Assembly: GCA_023421505.1 (NCBI GenBank) | Contig: JAEZTJ010000082.1 | Span: 124,001 to 188,000 of the forward strand | Length of the DNA stretch: 64,000 nt | Direction of reading: 5' to 3' | From: Bacillota bacterium | GTDB taxonomy: Bacteria; Bacillota; Clostridia; Lachnospirales; Lachnospiraceae | Shown here: piece by piece, positions 1-7,840 of the stretch | Position numbering within the stretch: position 1 is the stretch's first letter | Layout: every line of letters starts with the position of its first letter | Notes under the pieces: model-generated | Told to the model about the DNA's origin: nothing | The model's input: only the letters and a program-made list of their open reading frames with translations | Databases searched by the model: none | Position numbers and translations under genes: made by a program

Positions 1-225
1 TTTATCAGTCGCAGAGAATTATATGTTACAATGGATATAATGAAGTTAAATAAAGTAATTAATCTGCTTAAAGAAGGAAATATAAAATTTTCCTATAAAA
101 CTCAGAATACTACATATCAGCATGGAAGGGTTATTGGCCTGAATTCTAAAGGGATGTTTTTATACTATATATATGTACATAAGAATGATTTAAAAAAAGC
201 ACAACTACTGATAAAAAATATTTAA
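1..225 (+). CDS. 5'-truncated small hypothetical protein
   Basis: The reading frame is open from the first base of the window to a TAA at 223-225, so the gene probably begins upstream. The first internal ATG (31) has no convincing ribosome site. The visible ~74 residues are basic and look like a compact alpha/beta domain: a helix (MKLNKVINLLKEGNIKF), then a strand with Tyr-rich YYIYVHKNDL and a final helix. Small clostridial proteins of this general pattern exist, with a 'YVHKKD' motif after a 'KVxxLL' helix, but I cannot assign a function. It is followed by a family A repeat copy from 274. Moderate confidence that it is coding, low for identity. Confidence 0.5.
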   Translation, partial: FISRRELYVTMDIMKLNKVINLLKEGNIKFSYKTQNTTYQHGRVIGLNSKGMFLYYIYVHKNDLKKAQLLIKNI

Positions 226-273
226 AACTTATACAGCTTCAATTGAATTGAACGCATTGAAATATAATTAGTC

Positions 274-430
274 AATTGCGTAACTATATCGTTTTATTAA
301 TTGTATACACTTCATATACTTTCCTTCGCTTCAACGCTCTTATGCGCATAAGTGTTTTAACACTTTACTTCAGCTTCGGAACAGTATACGCTGTGTATAC
401 AATACTAACAATTACTGAGTTTCGCAATTA
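274..430. repeat. Palindromic repeat family A, copy A1 (full)
   Basis: About 157 bp bounded by AATTGCG and CGCAATT. Long imperfect terminal inverted repeats contain AATTGTATACAC and its complement, and an inner palindrome (AGTGTTTTAACACTT) sits in the centre. It has the same orientation as A2 and abuts the stop codon of hydF (437-439). It has no coding capacity; the short frame across it is an artefact. It resembles a MITE-like or BIME-like element. Confidence 0.85.
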
Positions 431-436
431 CCAAAT

Positions 437-1630
437 TTATATGATTGTTATTTTATCAAGTATTTTGGTAAGATATGCGATTGTAACACCATAATTCGTC
501 ATTGGAACCTCTTGTTGTCTGGCCATCTCAACCCTATTCATGACATATTTGCGGTTGAACATACAGGCACCGCATTGGATAATCAAATCATAGCTAGATA
601 GCTCCTTGGGAAAATCATTTCCGCTCACATTATCTATCGTTAAACCTTCACCGATTTTTTGCCTAAGCATTCGTGGCAGCTTCTCTCTTCCGATATCCTC
701 GGTAAGTGGAACATGCGTACAGGCTTCGGCGATTAGCACCCTGGATTTTTCCGTAAGCTTATCTATCGCTTCTGCGCTTTTTACGAAATAGTCAATGTCC
801 CCCTTGTGGCTGGCGAATAAAACCGAGAAGGAGGTTAACAAGCTCTCTGCAGGCTTTTTCTCGTATACCAGCTTAAAGACCTGTGAGTCTGTTATGATCA
901 GCTTTGGCGGGTTAACAAAGCTTTTCAAGGCCTCCTCATATTGATCCGCAGTACAGCTTAAGACGATACATTTCTTATCTAGCAGTTCACGAAGCGTCTG
1001 CACCTGTGGAAGAATCAAACGACCCTTCGGCGCCTGAATATCCTGAGGCATTACAAGAAGTACCGTGTCCCCTTCCTTGACAAGCTCTCCGGTAATGCTT
1101 TTTGCATCAAAATCCTCAAGAAGGTTACGAATTATCTCTTCCCGTATTTTCTCGATACCAATCTTTGAGATTGCACTGATTTTAACCGGCTCAAGCTTTA
1201 AGGCCTCAACTATTCTATTTCGTATTTTATCTGTATTTCTAATCTGATCTATTTTATTAATAATCATAATAACCGGTGCTTTACGCGCATTGAATTCCTT
1301 CGCCCATTCTATTTCCTCGGTGATATCCTCCTCGCTGCACACAATCAAAGCAACATCTGTTTTTTCCATAGCTACTCGAGTCTTTTCCACTCTCATTTGC
1401 CCTAGATAACCGCTGTCATCAAAGCCTGCTGTATCAATCAAGACACAGGGGCCTATACCGTAGATCTCAATCGTCTTATAGACAGGATCTGTGGTAGTTC
1501 CGGCAATCTCTGATACCAGTGCCGTATTATGTCCGGTCAATGCATTAATCAGTGTTGATTTACCGCTGTTGCGCTTACCAAATATTCCGATATGAAGCTG
1601 ATTAGCTCTAGGTGTATCGTTTAAGCTCAT
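437..1630 (-). CDS. hydF: [FeFe]-hydrogenase maturation GTPase HydF
   Basis: HydF is the GTPase scaffold on which the 2Fe subcluster of the H-cluster is built with HydE and HydG before transfer to apo-hydrogenase. The start chosen here (1630, CCTCCT complement at 1640-1645) gives 397 aa beginning MSLNDTPRANQ. An upstream in-frame start would be read out of repeat A2 and is rejected. Visible motifs: Walker A GKRNSGKS near residues 18-25, G3 DTAGFDD, and NKID for guanine recognition. The C-terminal Fe-S site shows ACTH and QCGAC, the three conserved cysteines of the family. It is downstream of hydG and separated from it by repeat A2. Length is normal. Confidence 0.95.
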   Translation of the reverse strand: MSLNDTPRANQLHIGIFGKRNSGKSTLINALTGHNTALVSEIAGTTTDPVYKTIEIYGIGPCVLIDTAGFDDSGYLGQMRVEKTRVAMEKTDVALIVCSEEDITEEIEWAKEFNARKAPVIMIINKIDQIRNTDKIRNRIVEALKLEPVKISAISKIGIEKIREEIIRNLLEDFDAKSITGELVKEGDTVLLVMPQDIQAPKGRLILPQVQTLRELLDKKCIVLSCTADQYEEALKSFVNPPKLIITDSQVFKLVYEKKPAESLLTSFSVLFASHKGDIDYFVKSAEAIDKLTEKSRVLIAEACTHVPLTEDIGREKLPRMLRQKIGEGLTIDNVSGNDFPKELSSYDLIIQCGACMFNRKYVMNRVEMARQQEVPMTNYGVTIAYLTKILDKITII

Positions 1631-1665
1631 TGAATTATTCCTCCTACTATTAAAATTATTTAGAT

Positions 1666-1806
1666 AATTACGAAACAATATAGTTTTATTAATTGTATAC
1701 ACAGCATATACTATTCCTTCGCTCCAACGCTCCTATGAGCTTAACTTCCGCTCCGGAATAGTATATGTTGTGTATACAATACTTACAATTACTGAGTTTC
1801 GTAATT
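1666..1806. repeat. Palindromic repeat family A, copy A2 (full, short form)
   Basis: About 141 bp between AATTACG and CGTAATT with near-perfect inverted arms around AATTGTATACACAGCATAT. The AGTGTTTTAACACTT core of longer copies is missing. It is inserted between hydG (ends 1833) and hydF (starts 1630), in the same orientation as A1, so hydF is bracketed by two direct copies. Its transcript would fold into a long hairpin inside the hydEGF mRNA. Confidence 0.85.
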
Positions 1807-1832
1807 ATCTACTGAAATTATTTTCTCCTAGA

Positions 1833-3272
1833 CTAGAATCTAAAATCCCTGCTGCCTTCCTTAATCTTAACCAGATTATCCCTTGCTATCTTATGAACCT
1901 TTTCATTTGGAATATTCAAAAGCTCCTTTTCAATCAGTGCTTCTCCTTTTGCTTTGGTATCAGACGAAGCATAATCCTCTAGATATTCCTTTAAGGTCAT
2001 TAAAGCATTTGGCTGACAGCAGTTTGCTATTTGACCCGATTTCACTAACGACATAAAGCGGTCACCGGTTCTACCCTCTCTATAGCAGGCAGTACAAAAA
2101 CTTGGAATATGCCCCAGACCAAGCAGCCAGTTCACTATCTCATCGAGGGTTCTGGTATCCTCGACTTCAAACTGTGCGGAGCTTTCCTCCTCCGGCTCCT
2201 CTTCAGCATAGCCTCCTACACTCGTTCTTGAACCACCACTGATTTGAGAAACTCCTAGTCTTAATACCCTCTCCCTGCTCTTTTTAGATTCTCTGGTAGA
2301 GACGATAATTCCCGTATAGGGTACGGCAATACGAAGAATTGCTACAATCTTCTCAAAGATATCATCCGATATTGAAGCTTGAAAGGTTGAAGGGTCGATA
2401 TCATCCGCCGGACGGATTCGGGGTACGCTGATGGTATGCGGACCAACCCCCATCGCTGCTTCTAGGTGCTCTGCATGCATTAATATTCCGGCAAAATCAT
2501 AACGATACATATTTAAGCCAAAAAGTACACCAAGCCCCACATCATCAATACCGCCTTCCATCGCCCGGTCCATAGCCTCAGTATGGTAGGCATAATTGTG
2601 CTTTGGCCCTGTGGGATGAAGTTTCTCATAATTATCCTTATGATAGGTCTCCTGAAACAAGATATAGGTCCCGATCCCTGCCTCCTTTAATTTACGGTAG
2701 TCTTCCACTGTAGTGGCGGCAATATTTACATTTACTCTGCGGATAGAACCATTCTTATGCTGTATGGAATAAATGGTCTTTATACTTTCGAGGATATATT
2801 CGAGCGGATTATTTACCGGGTCTTCTCCTGCCTCCAGGGCCAGACGCTTGTGCCCCATATCCTGCAAAGCAATTACCTCACGTCTTATCTCCTCTTTCGT
2901 GAGCTTCTTGCGGGGAATATGCTTGTTAATATAATGATAAGGGCAGTAAACACAGCCATTCACGCAGTAATTGGATAGATAAAGCGGTGCAAACATAACA
3001 ATTCGGTTACCGTAAAATCTTTCCTTGATTTTAATCGCCAAGTCATAGATCTTCTGTATCTCATCCTCTAAATCACATTCAAGCAGCACGGAAGCTTCCC
3101 GGTGCGTTATCCCCTTCATCGCTTCTGCTTTCTCCAGGATATGATCGATTAGTTCACGGTTATTTTTGTTCGCTTTTGCATACTCCAGTGTTTCCAGTAT
3201 CTCTTCATGATTAATGAACTCTTCTGCTTTTTTGGATTTTACATCATACACTAGCTTTTTATTTTCCTTCAT
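1833..3272 (-). CDS. hydG: [FeFe]-hydrogenase maturation radical SAM tyrosine lyase HydG
   Basis: HydG cleaves tyrosine to p-cresol, CO and CN- and builds the Fe(CO)2(CN) synthon for the H-cluster. The radical SAM triad CX3CX2C is visible as CVNGCVYC near residue 100. The C-terminal auxiliary cluster motif CX2CX22C is visible as CTAC followed by the NCC segment about 22 residues later. GGSRTSVGG lies between them. I chose ATG 3272 (MKENKKL), which has GGAG six bases upstream; an in-frame ATG at 3284 is possible and would overlap hydE by 10 bp. About 479 aa, normal for the family. Tightly linked to hydE, so co-transcribed. Confidence 0.95.
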   Translation of the reverse strand: MKENKKLVYDVKSKKAEEFINHEEILETLEYAKANKNNRELIDHILEKAEAMKGITHREASVLLECDLEDEIQKIYDLAIKIKERFYGNRIVMFAPLYLSNYCVNGCVYCPYHYINKHIPRKKLTKEEIRREVIALQDMGHKRLALEAGEDPVNNPLEYILESIKTIYSIQHKNGSIRRVNVNIAATTVEDYRKLKEAGIGTYILFQETYHKDNYEKLHPTGPKHNYAYHTEAMDRAMEGGIDDVGLGVLFGLNMYRYDFAGILMHAEHLEAAMGVGPHTISVPRIRPADDIDPSTFQASISDDIFEKIVAILRIAVPYTGIIVSTRESKKSRERVLRLGVSQISGGSRTSVGGYAEEEPEEESSAQFEVEDTRTLDEIVNWLLGLGHIPSFCTACYREGRTGDRFMSLVKSGQIANCCQPNALMTLKEYLEDYASSDTKAKGEALIEKELLNIPNEKVHKIARDNLVKIKEGSRDFRF

Positions 3273-3274
3273 GA

Positions 3275-4330
3275 TTATCTCCATTCTATTTTAAAATCTC
3301 CTCTGTCAACGGTAAGCTCATAGCCTATTTTTTTTACTCGTCTTTCGAGACAAAAGCGGCATTCTGCTGCCTCATCACCGGTGCAGATTTTATTATCATA
3401 TAGCTCATATTTTTTTCTCACTATGGTAGGAGAAAGATTAGGCATCACTACATTGGCACCGTGCAATATCCCCAGCTCTCTTCCATTTTTATTGATCGTT
3501 CCGAGTGCCGTAGTTGCAGGAATTAAAGCATTCGGCTGAAGGAGTCGCAGAATACTGATCAGAATTAGAGTTTGTTCCACTGTTCCTGACGCATGCTCTG
3601 CAAAGGGTGTCTGATGGTGGGGGATAAAGGGCCCTATTCCAATCATTTGAGGAGAAAGCTCCTTGATAAATAACAAATCCTCCACAAGGTTTTCAATCTC
3701 CTGATAAGGAGAGCCTACCATAAAGCCTGCTCCCACCTGATACCCAATCTCTTTCAAATTCTTAAGGCACTGCTTTCTATTCGCTAAACTAAGCTGCTCT
3801 GGATGAAGCTTCCTATAATGCTCTTCACTCGCAGTCTCATGCCTTAATAGATAGCGATCAGCCCCTGCCTTATAATAGCGTAGATAGCTCTCATAACTCT
3901 TTTCACCAATGGATAAAGTAATTGCACAGTCCGGGAACTCAGCCTTTATCGTAGTAATTATGCTAACGATATCCTCATCTGTGTAGCTTGCATCCTCACC
4001 GCCCTGTAATACAAAGGTACGAAATCCCAATCGGTGGCCTTCTCTGCAGCAGTCTAGTATCTGCTCCGTAGTCAGCCGGTATCTTTCCACTGATTTGTTA
4101 CTTCTTCGGATCCCGCAGTAATAACAGTCATTTTTACAATAATTCGTAAATTCGATTAGCCCTCGCGTATAGATTTTATTTTGAAAGTGTCTTTTTGCAG
4201 TATACTGTGCTCTTTGCCGGAGTAGTTCTATATCTTCCTCCTTTATTTCGGACAAAAGCTTAATAAAATCCTCCTTCGTAAGTATCCGTTGTTCTTCCAG
4301 TTGTTTTATTAGTTTTTTTATTTCTGTCAT
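3275..4330 (-). CDS. hydE: [FeFe]-hydrogenase maturation radical SAM protein HydE
   Basis: HydE is the radical SAM maturase acting on the HydG product during H-cluster assembly. The cluster motif CX3CX2C appears as CKNDCYYC near residue 65, followed by GGEDASYTDE typical of HydE. C-terminal cysteines (CTGDEAAECRFCLERR) could carry the accessory cluster found in some homologues. ATG 4330 is preferred because GAGAGG lies four bases upstream; a GTG at 4342 is the alternative. 351 aa, normal length. First gene of hydEGF; a terminator-ending leader or small RNA lies 140 bp upstream. No hydrogenase gene is present in the window. Confidence 0.95.
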   Translation of the reverse strand: MTEIKKLIKQLEEQRILTKEDFIKLLSEIKEEDIELLRQRAQYTAKRHFQNKIYTRGLIEFTNYCKNDCYYCGIRRSNKSVERYRLTTEQILDCCREGHRLGFRTFVLQGGEDASYTDEDIVSIITTIKAEFPDCAITLSIGEKSYESYLRYYKAGADRYLLRHETASEEHYRKLHPEQLSLANRKQCLKNLKEIGYQVGAGFMVGSPYQEIENLVEDLLFIKELSPQMIGIGPFIPHHQTPFAEHASGTVEQTLILISILRLLQPNALIPATTALGTINKNGRELGILHGANVVMPNLSPTIVRKKYELYDNKICTGDEAAECRFCLERRVKKIGYELTVDRGDFKIEWR

Positions 4331-4469
4331 ACAACCTCTCACTTTCTTTCAGTAACATCCATCAATTATTTATTAGTTGCATTAATTTGAATTTAGCCTA
4401 TGAAACCAAACGTTATAAAATTGTTATTTATCTTAATTAGCTCTTTGATAAAGTGATCTATTATAAAAC

Positions 4470-4500
4470 AAAAAAATCCTTGCACCAAAAGGCACAAGGA
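4470..4500 (-). terminator. Intrinsic terminator of the hydE-upstream RNA
   Basis: Hairpin with arms TCCTTGTGCC and GGTGCAAGGA around a TTTT loop, followed on the minus strand by seven U residues. A weak promoter-like TTGGTG-17-TATAAT overlaps its 3' arm and might serve hydE independently. Confidence 0.8.
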
Positions 4501-4652
4501 TAGTATTAACCCATAATATTTACCTTAAGGCTTTCACCGCTTCAGAGAACTTCTTAACGCTGTAAAATCCTTAATGTAAAAAAGATAAATTCTATTCTTC
4601 GCCTTCTCACTTGGGCGTACCCTCGTTGTCAGCACGATTATTTGTTATTTAT
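4470..4652 (-). ncRNA. Unidentified ~180-nt structured RNA upstream of hydEGF
   Basis: A strong promoter (4659-4687) is followed by a gene-free transcript ending in an intrinsic terminator (4470-4500). Visible local structure: a UACG tetraloop hairpin GGGTACGCCC (4611-4620 on the complement), a small TCGT/ACGA hairpin just before it, and a longer stem pairing TTAAGG with CCTTAA. It matches none of the riboswitch consensus motifs I checked by eye (TPP, FMN, SAM, lysine, glycine, cobalamin, THF, ZTP, ykkC, T-box, 6S). It could be a free small RNA or an attenuator leader for hydEGF, whose start codon is 140 nt beyond the terminator. Confidence 0.55.
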
Positions 4653-4658
4653 TTAACA

Positions 4659-4687
4659 ATTATATCTCACTTTAATCAAAATGTAAA
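4659..4687 (-). promoter_or_regulatory. Sigma-A promoter of the hydE-upstream RNA
   Basis: TTTACA (-35, 4682-4687), a 17-bp spacer, and TATAAT (-10, 4659-4664), reading on the minus strand. Predicted transcription start is near 4652. Confidence 0.75.
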
Positions 4688-4756
4688 TAAGTAAAGTTAA
4701 TCAAAAATAATTAATATGATTACTGAAACATTTCTGCTTCAGTGCAGCTACGTCTA

Positions 4757-4796
4757 ATAAAAAGGGAGTATCGCTTTTAAGATTTTCGATACTCCC
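4757..4796 (-). terminator. Intrinsic terminator after the small basic protein
   Basis: Perfect 10-bp arms GGGAGTATCG and CGATACTCCC followed by a U-run on the minus strand. It closes the gene ending at 4830 and isolates it from the hydE-upstream RNA. Confidence 0.85.
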
Positions 4797-4829
4797 GAAA
4801 TTTAGATATTATTAAATACTCCTACAAAT

Positions 4830-5174
4830 TTAGTGAAATCTTGATCTTTTTCTCTTACAAACCGGTTTACCAAGAATTTCTGACCATATAATTGCTTCCT
4901 GCAATCGTTCCTGGCTAATCTTTTTATCTTCTGATGACGCTATGCTCCTATTACTGGAACTACTAAGCTCTATTTTCATTTCCTGCTGCAGATTTTGAGT
5001 CTTCGACTTTTCAACGGAAGACCTCGTTTTAGACCTACTATTAACAGATGAATCTAGCTTATGATTTTCAATTGAGATATTTTGATTCATACTCTCTAAG
5101 GGGTTCTTTTCTACAAGCTTCCGGGCAACAGAAGCAGAACTTAACGGCGCTCTATACATAGACTTTCTTTCCAT
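4830..5174 (-). CDS. Small Ser/Lys-rich hypothetical protein
   Basis: 114 aa from ATG 5174, which has AGAGGA seven bases upstream; an in-frame TTG at 5180 is less likely. The N-terminal ~80 residues are low-complexity, rich in Ser, Lys, Asn and Gln, and probably disordered. The C-terminal ~30 residues look ordered and conserved in style (LQEAIIWSEILGKPVCKRK), ending in a basic cluster. It has its own terminator and lies behind the floA/nfeD pair on the same strand. No signal peptide or membrane segment. Function unknown; a short C-terminal interaction motif is a guess. Confidence 0.7.
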   Translation of the reverse strand: MERKSMYRAPLSSASVARKLVEKNPLESMNQNISIENHKLDSSVNSRSKTRSSVEKSKTQNLQQEMKIELSSSSNRSIASSEDKKISQERLQEAIIWSEILGKPVCKRKRSRFH

Positions 5175-5238
5175 AGGCAAATCCTCTGATCAAATAATTT
5201 ATGAGACTGGTACTGTTTCTTATTAACTTTTCATTATG

Positions 5239-6222
5239 TTATGATCTGATATTCTTTTCCCCGTCACCGATTGTCTTCTTTGAGGATTCTGAGATTTTCT
5301 CCCTCATCTTGGTATCTGCTTTAATGTTCTGCATATCATAGTAGTCCATGACACCCAGATTACCGTCTCTAAGTGCTTGTGCCATCGCTTTTGGAATCTC
5401 AGCCTCGGCTTCCACAACATAAGCACGCATTTCCTGTTCTTTAGCAACCGCCATTGCTCTTCGTTCCTCTGCCTTCGCCTGAGCTATATTTTTATCCGCT
5501 TCTGCCTGTAACGTCTGTAGCTGCGCTCCGATATTTCTACCGACGTCAATATCAGCAATATCAATTGACAGGATTTCGAAAGCAGTACCGGAGTCTAGAC
5601 CCTTACTTAACACTCTTTTTGAGATATCGTCCGGATTCTCAAGTACCTCCTTATGTGACTGGGCAGAGCCGACGGTAGTTACAATCCCTTCACCAATTCT
5701 GGCAAGAATGGTTGCTTCTCCTGCGCCACCAACAAGTCGCTCCAAATTCGCTCTTACCGTAACTCTTGCTTTTACCAACAGCTCTATTCCATCCTTAGCA
5801 ACCGCTGATACATTAGAGGTTTCAATTACCTTGGGGTTAACGCTCATTCTAACCGCATCAAACACATCCCGCCCAGCTAAATCAATTGCAGCCGCCTTCT
5901 CAAAGGGTAGCTCAATTCCAGCTCTTTCCGATGCGATTAATGCATTTACAACACCATCCACATTACCGCCAGCCAGGTAATGTGCCTCCAGCTGATTAAC
6001 ACTTAGGGAAAGTCCTGCTTTTGTTGCCTTAATTAACGGTAAAACAATTCTTGATGGTACAACGCGCCTTAAGCGCATACCGATCAGATTAAAAATACTT
6101 ACTCTTACATTGGCAGCTAGGGAGGAAATCCATAATCCGACCGGTACAAAGCTGAAAAAAAGTAAAATTCCTAATACAATAACTCCGATGATGATAATAA
6201 ATCCAATTGTTGTTTCTGGCAT
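5239..6222 (-). CDS. floA: Flotillin-like protein FloA (UPF0365/YqfA family)
   Basis: FloA is a membrane-anchored SPFH-type scaffold that organises functional membrane microdomains in Firmicutes. An N-terminal hydrophobic hairpin or re-entrant segment (residues ~7-35) is followed by the SPFH-like domain and an Ala/Glu-rich coiled-coil segment (AQAKAEERRAMAVAKEQEMRA, shown in part). The characteristic PKVIETS and GEGIVTTVGSA strings are visible. 327 aa, close to the B. subtilis protein. It follows an nfeD-type gene on the same strand, the usual genomic pairing for flotillins. Confidence 0.93.
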   Translation of the reverse strand: MPETTIGFIIIIGVIVLGILLFFSFVPVGLWISSLAANVRVSIFNLIGMRLRRVVPSRIVLPLIKATKAGLSLSVNQLEAHYLAGGNVDGVVNALIASERAGIELPFEKAAAIDLAGRDVFDAVRMSVNPKVIETSNVSAVAKDGIELLVKARVTVRANLERLVGGAGEATILARIGEGIVTTVGSAQSHKEVLENPDDISKRVLSKGLDSGTAFEILSIDIADIDVGRNIGAQLQTLQAEADKNIAQAKAEERRAMAVAKEQEMRAYVVEAEAEIPKAMAQALRDGNLGVMDYYDMQNIKADTKMREKISESSKKTIGDGEKNIRS

Positions 6223-6318
6223 AGCTTTTCAACCTTCTTTCTATGTAGATATAATTTGTAGTTCCTAACGCATTTTATTCAATAAAAATAACCTGCTAGT
6301 GCTAAAATTATTGTATAA

Positions 6319-6813
6319 TTACTCTAATTCTCTAACAATCAATTTTGAACCTTCTGCCTTGTATATAATTAGCTTTGTATCCTTTCTGATATATTTGCCC
6401 TCTGAAATCACATCATAATTATTGCCCTCAAAGCTTCCTGTTCCGCTTGGTCTTAAATCAGTAAGTGCAAAGCCTAGTTTTCCAACCATATGATTAAGGT
6501 TATCGAAGCTTAGATAGCCTTCGTTTTTATTTTGCTGGTCACTTAGTATAATCGGTGATTTTAGCTTCCCCGAATACAGTAAACCAAGGATAACTGAGAG
6601 CATAACTCCTAACAGGATTAGTACAATAATTGTAATGATTGCTCCCTCCGCAAAGGAATCAGATACAATAAATATTGCTGCAATCAGACACCCGCTACCG
6701 ATAAATCCGGGAGCATGAAGCCCCGGTGTCACCATTTCGATACCAATTAATATAAATCCAGCGACAAATAGTAAGATTGCCAGCAAAAAAAACCAGTCAA
6801 TCGAATCAAACAT
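6319..6813 (-). CDS. NfeD-like membrane protein (short form)
   Basis: 164 aa with about three to four transmembrane segments in the first 85 residues, then a soluble beta-barrel (OB-fold) domain typical of NfeD C-termini (GKLGFALTDLRPSGTGSFEG, shown in part). The N-terminal ClpP-like protease domain of long NfeD proteins is absent, as in short-form NfeD1b proteins next to flotillins. A GGTGGGTG ribosome site precedes ATG 6813. It is transcribed just before floA (about 96 bp gap), so both probably act together in the membrane microdomain. Confidence 0.88.
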   Translation of the reverse strand: MFDSIDWFFLLAILLFVAGFILIGIEMVTPGLHAPGFIGSGCLIAAIFIVSDSFAEGAIITIIVLILLGVMLSVILGLLYSGKLKSPIILSDQQNKNEGYLSFDNLNHMVGKLGFALTDLRPSGTGSFEGNNYDVISEGKYIRKDTKLIIYKAEGSKLIVRELE

Positions 6814-7100
6814 AGTGCTTCACCCACCTTTCGAAGTATATAGAAAACAAATCAATATATATTATCTCTAAAACCTCACAAAATATAAAATTTAATCGGA
6901 TTGCACAGTTTTTTAGAACTATTGTTATTAAATAAGCAGATACCGGTTCTAATAAAGCATATGAGAAAACCAATAATACAATGCCTACGACATATGCTGT
7001 AATTTTAAATCGTAGTGCTTTTCACTTTTTCGTTATGTTGCGAATATTCTTATTGTACTACGATAGGGATAACCCAATTTTCCATATGGAGCAATAACCA

Positions 7101-7553
7101 TCATAATTTTTTACTCATGCAGATGGATTCATTTATATTTTTATACTGACCAAAATTATCAATTATTGTATAGCCAATTTTTTTATATAAGCCTACAGCC
7201 TGAAGAAGTACCTTACCTGTCTCAAGAACTAGAATTTGATAGCCTTGTTCTTTTGCCACTTCCTCAAGCCGCTCCATGAGTAGTACTGAAATTCCGCGGC
7301 CTCTGAACTCCTTACGGACAAAGACCCGTTTTACTTCAGCAGTTCCCTCTTCAAAATATTTGTAGGCAGCACAGGCAATTGGTTCTTCCCCCTCATAGAT
7401 TAAAACCACATCATGAATATCTCTTAATTGATTATATTGATTATACTGCTTACTCTGCTTTTCTCTACCCACAGCATCATTTAAATTGTCATCCAGTAAT
7501 TGACACAGCCGAATAAAATCTCTATTTTCTCCGTTAGTATAAACAACTTCCAT
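7101..7553 (-). CDS. GNAT family N-acetyltransferase
   Basis: 150 aa from ATG 7553 with GGAGG six bases upstream; the longer frame to 7598 reads through repeat B1 and is rejected. The GNAT fold is indicated by VKRVFVRKEFRGRGISVLLMER, in which RGRGIS is the acetyl-CoA pyrophosphate loop, and by the final YKKIGYTII segment. Residues before it (IACAAYKYFEEGTAEVKRV) form the central strands. Substrate unknown. Monocistronic, with a family B leader element immediately upstream. Confidence 0.9.
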   Translation of the reverse strand: MEVVYTNGENRDFIRLCQLLDDNLNDAVGREKQSKQYNQYNQLRDIHDVVLIYEGEEPIACAAYKYFEEGTAEVKRVFVRKEFRGRGISVLLMERLEEVAKEQGYQILVLETGKVLLQAVGLYKKIGYTIIDNFGQYKNINESICMSKKL

Positions 7554-7559
7554 CCTAAA

Positions 7560-7636
7560 CCTCCATGCTGCTAAAACCTGCGAATTTGGGTAGCACACAA
7601 ATTTGCCGTCTGTAAAATCTATGATTTTTCAACCCA
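7560..7636 (-). repeat. Leader element family B, copy B1
   Basis: Read on the minus strand: GGTTGAAAAATC, then GGCAAATTTGTGTGCTACC, then CAAATTCGCAGG, then TAGCAGCATGGAGG, ending at the ribosome site of the GNAT gene. TGCTA and TAGCA can pair around the CCCAAATTCGCAGG loop. It shares this organisation with B2 (44131), B3 (55718) and B4 (47424). Confidence 0.75.
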
Positions 7637-7781
7637 AACTTCCTTCATACAATTCCTCGTTTACAGAGTATTTATGTACGCATTTTGCAAACGTTCAAAA
7701 TTACTTGGATTTATATTAGGTATTAATTTCCATAATGCTATTTTAGCTTTAAATTCTATATTTGTACAGGGCTTTATTCGT

Positions 7782-7822
7782 AAAAATCCCATGCATCTTT
7801 ATAAGCGATGCATGGGATTTTT
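7782..7822 (-). terminator. Intrinsic terminator after DUF4097 gene
   Basis: Perfect arms AAAAATCCCATGCATC and GATGCATGGGATTTTT; the flanking A and T tracts make it bidirectional. It ends the PadR-HAAS-DUF4097 operon. Confidence 0.85.
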
Positions 7823-7840
7823 ATCTGGTCTATTATTATA

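Noticed and set aside
276..494. Plus-strand frame of 72 codons over repeat A1
   Set aside because: It lies within the palindromic repeat and the antisense of hydF; similar frames arise at A2 (1770) and A3 (26087) because the repeats read alike. No ribosome site.
1631..1702. N-terminal extension of HydF (24 residues)
   Set aside because: The extra residues are translated repeat A2 sequence, and a proper ribosome site precedes the internal ATG at 1630.
4470..4652. T-box, 6S RNA or known riboswitch
   Set aside because: No T-box GGTGG-type motif, no 6S long closing stem between the ends, and no match by eye to common riboswitch cores; left as unidentified.
7554..7598. N-terminal extension of the first GNAT protein
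   Set aside because: It is translation of leader element B1 and includes the ribosome site itself. The same applies to the second GNAT (44126-44173).
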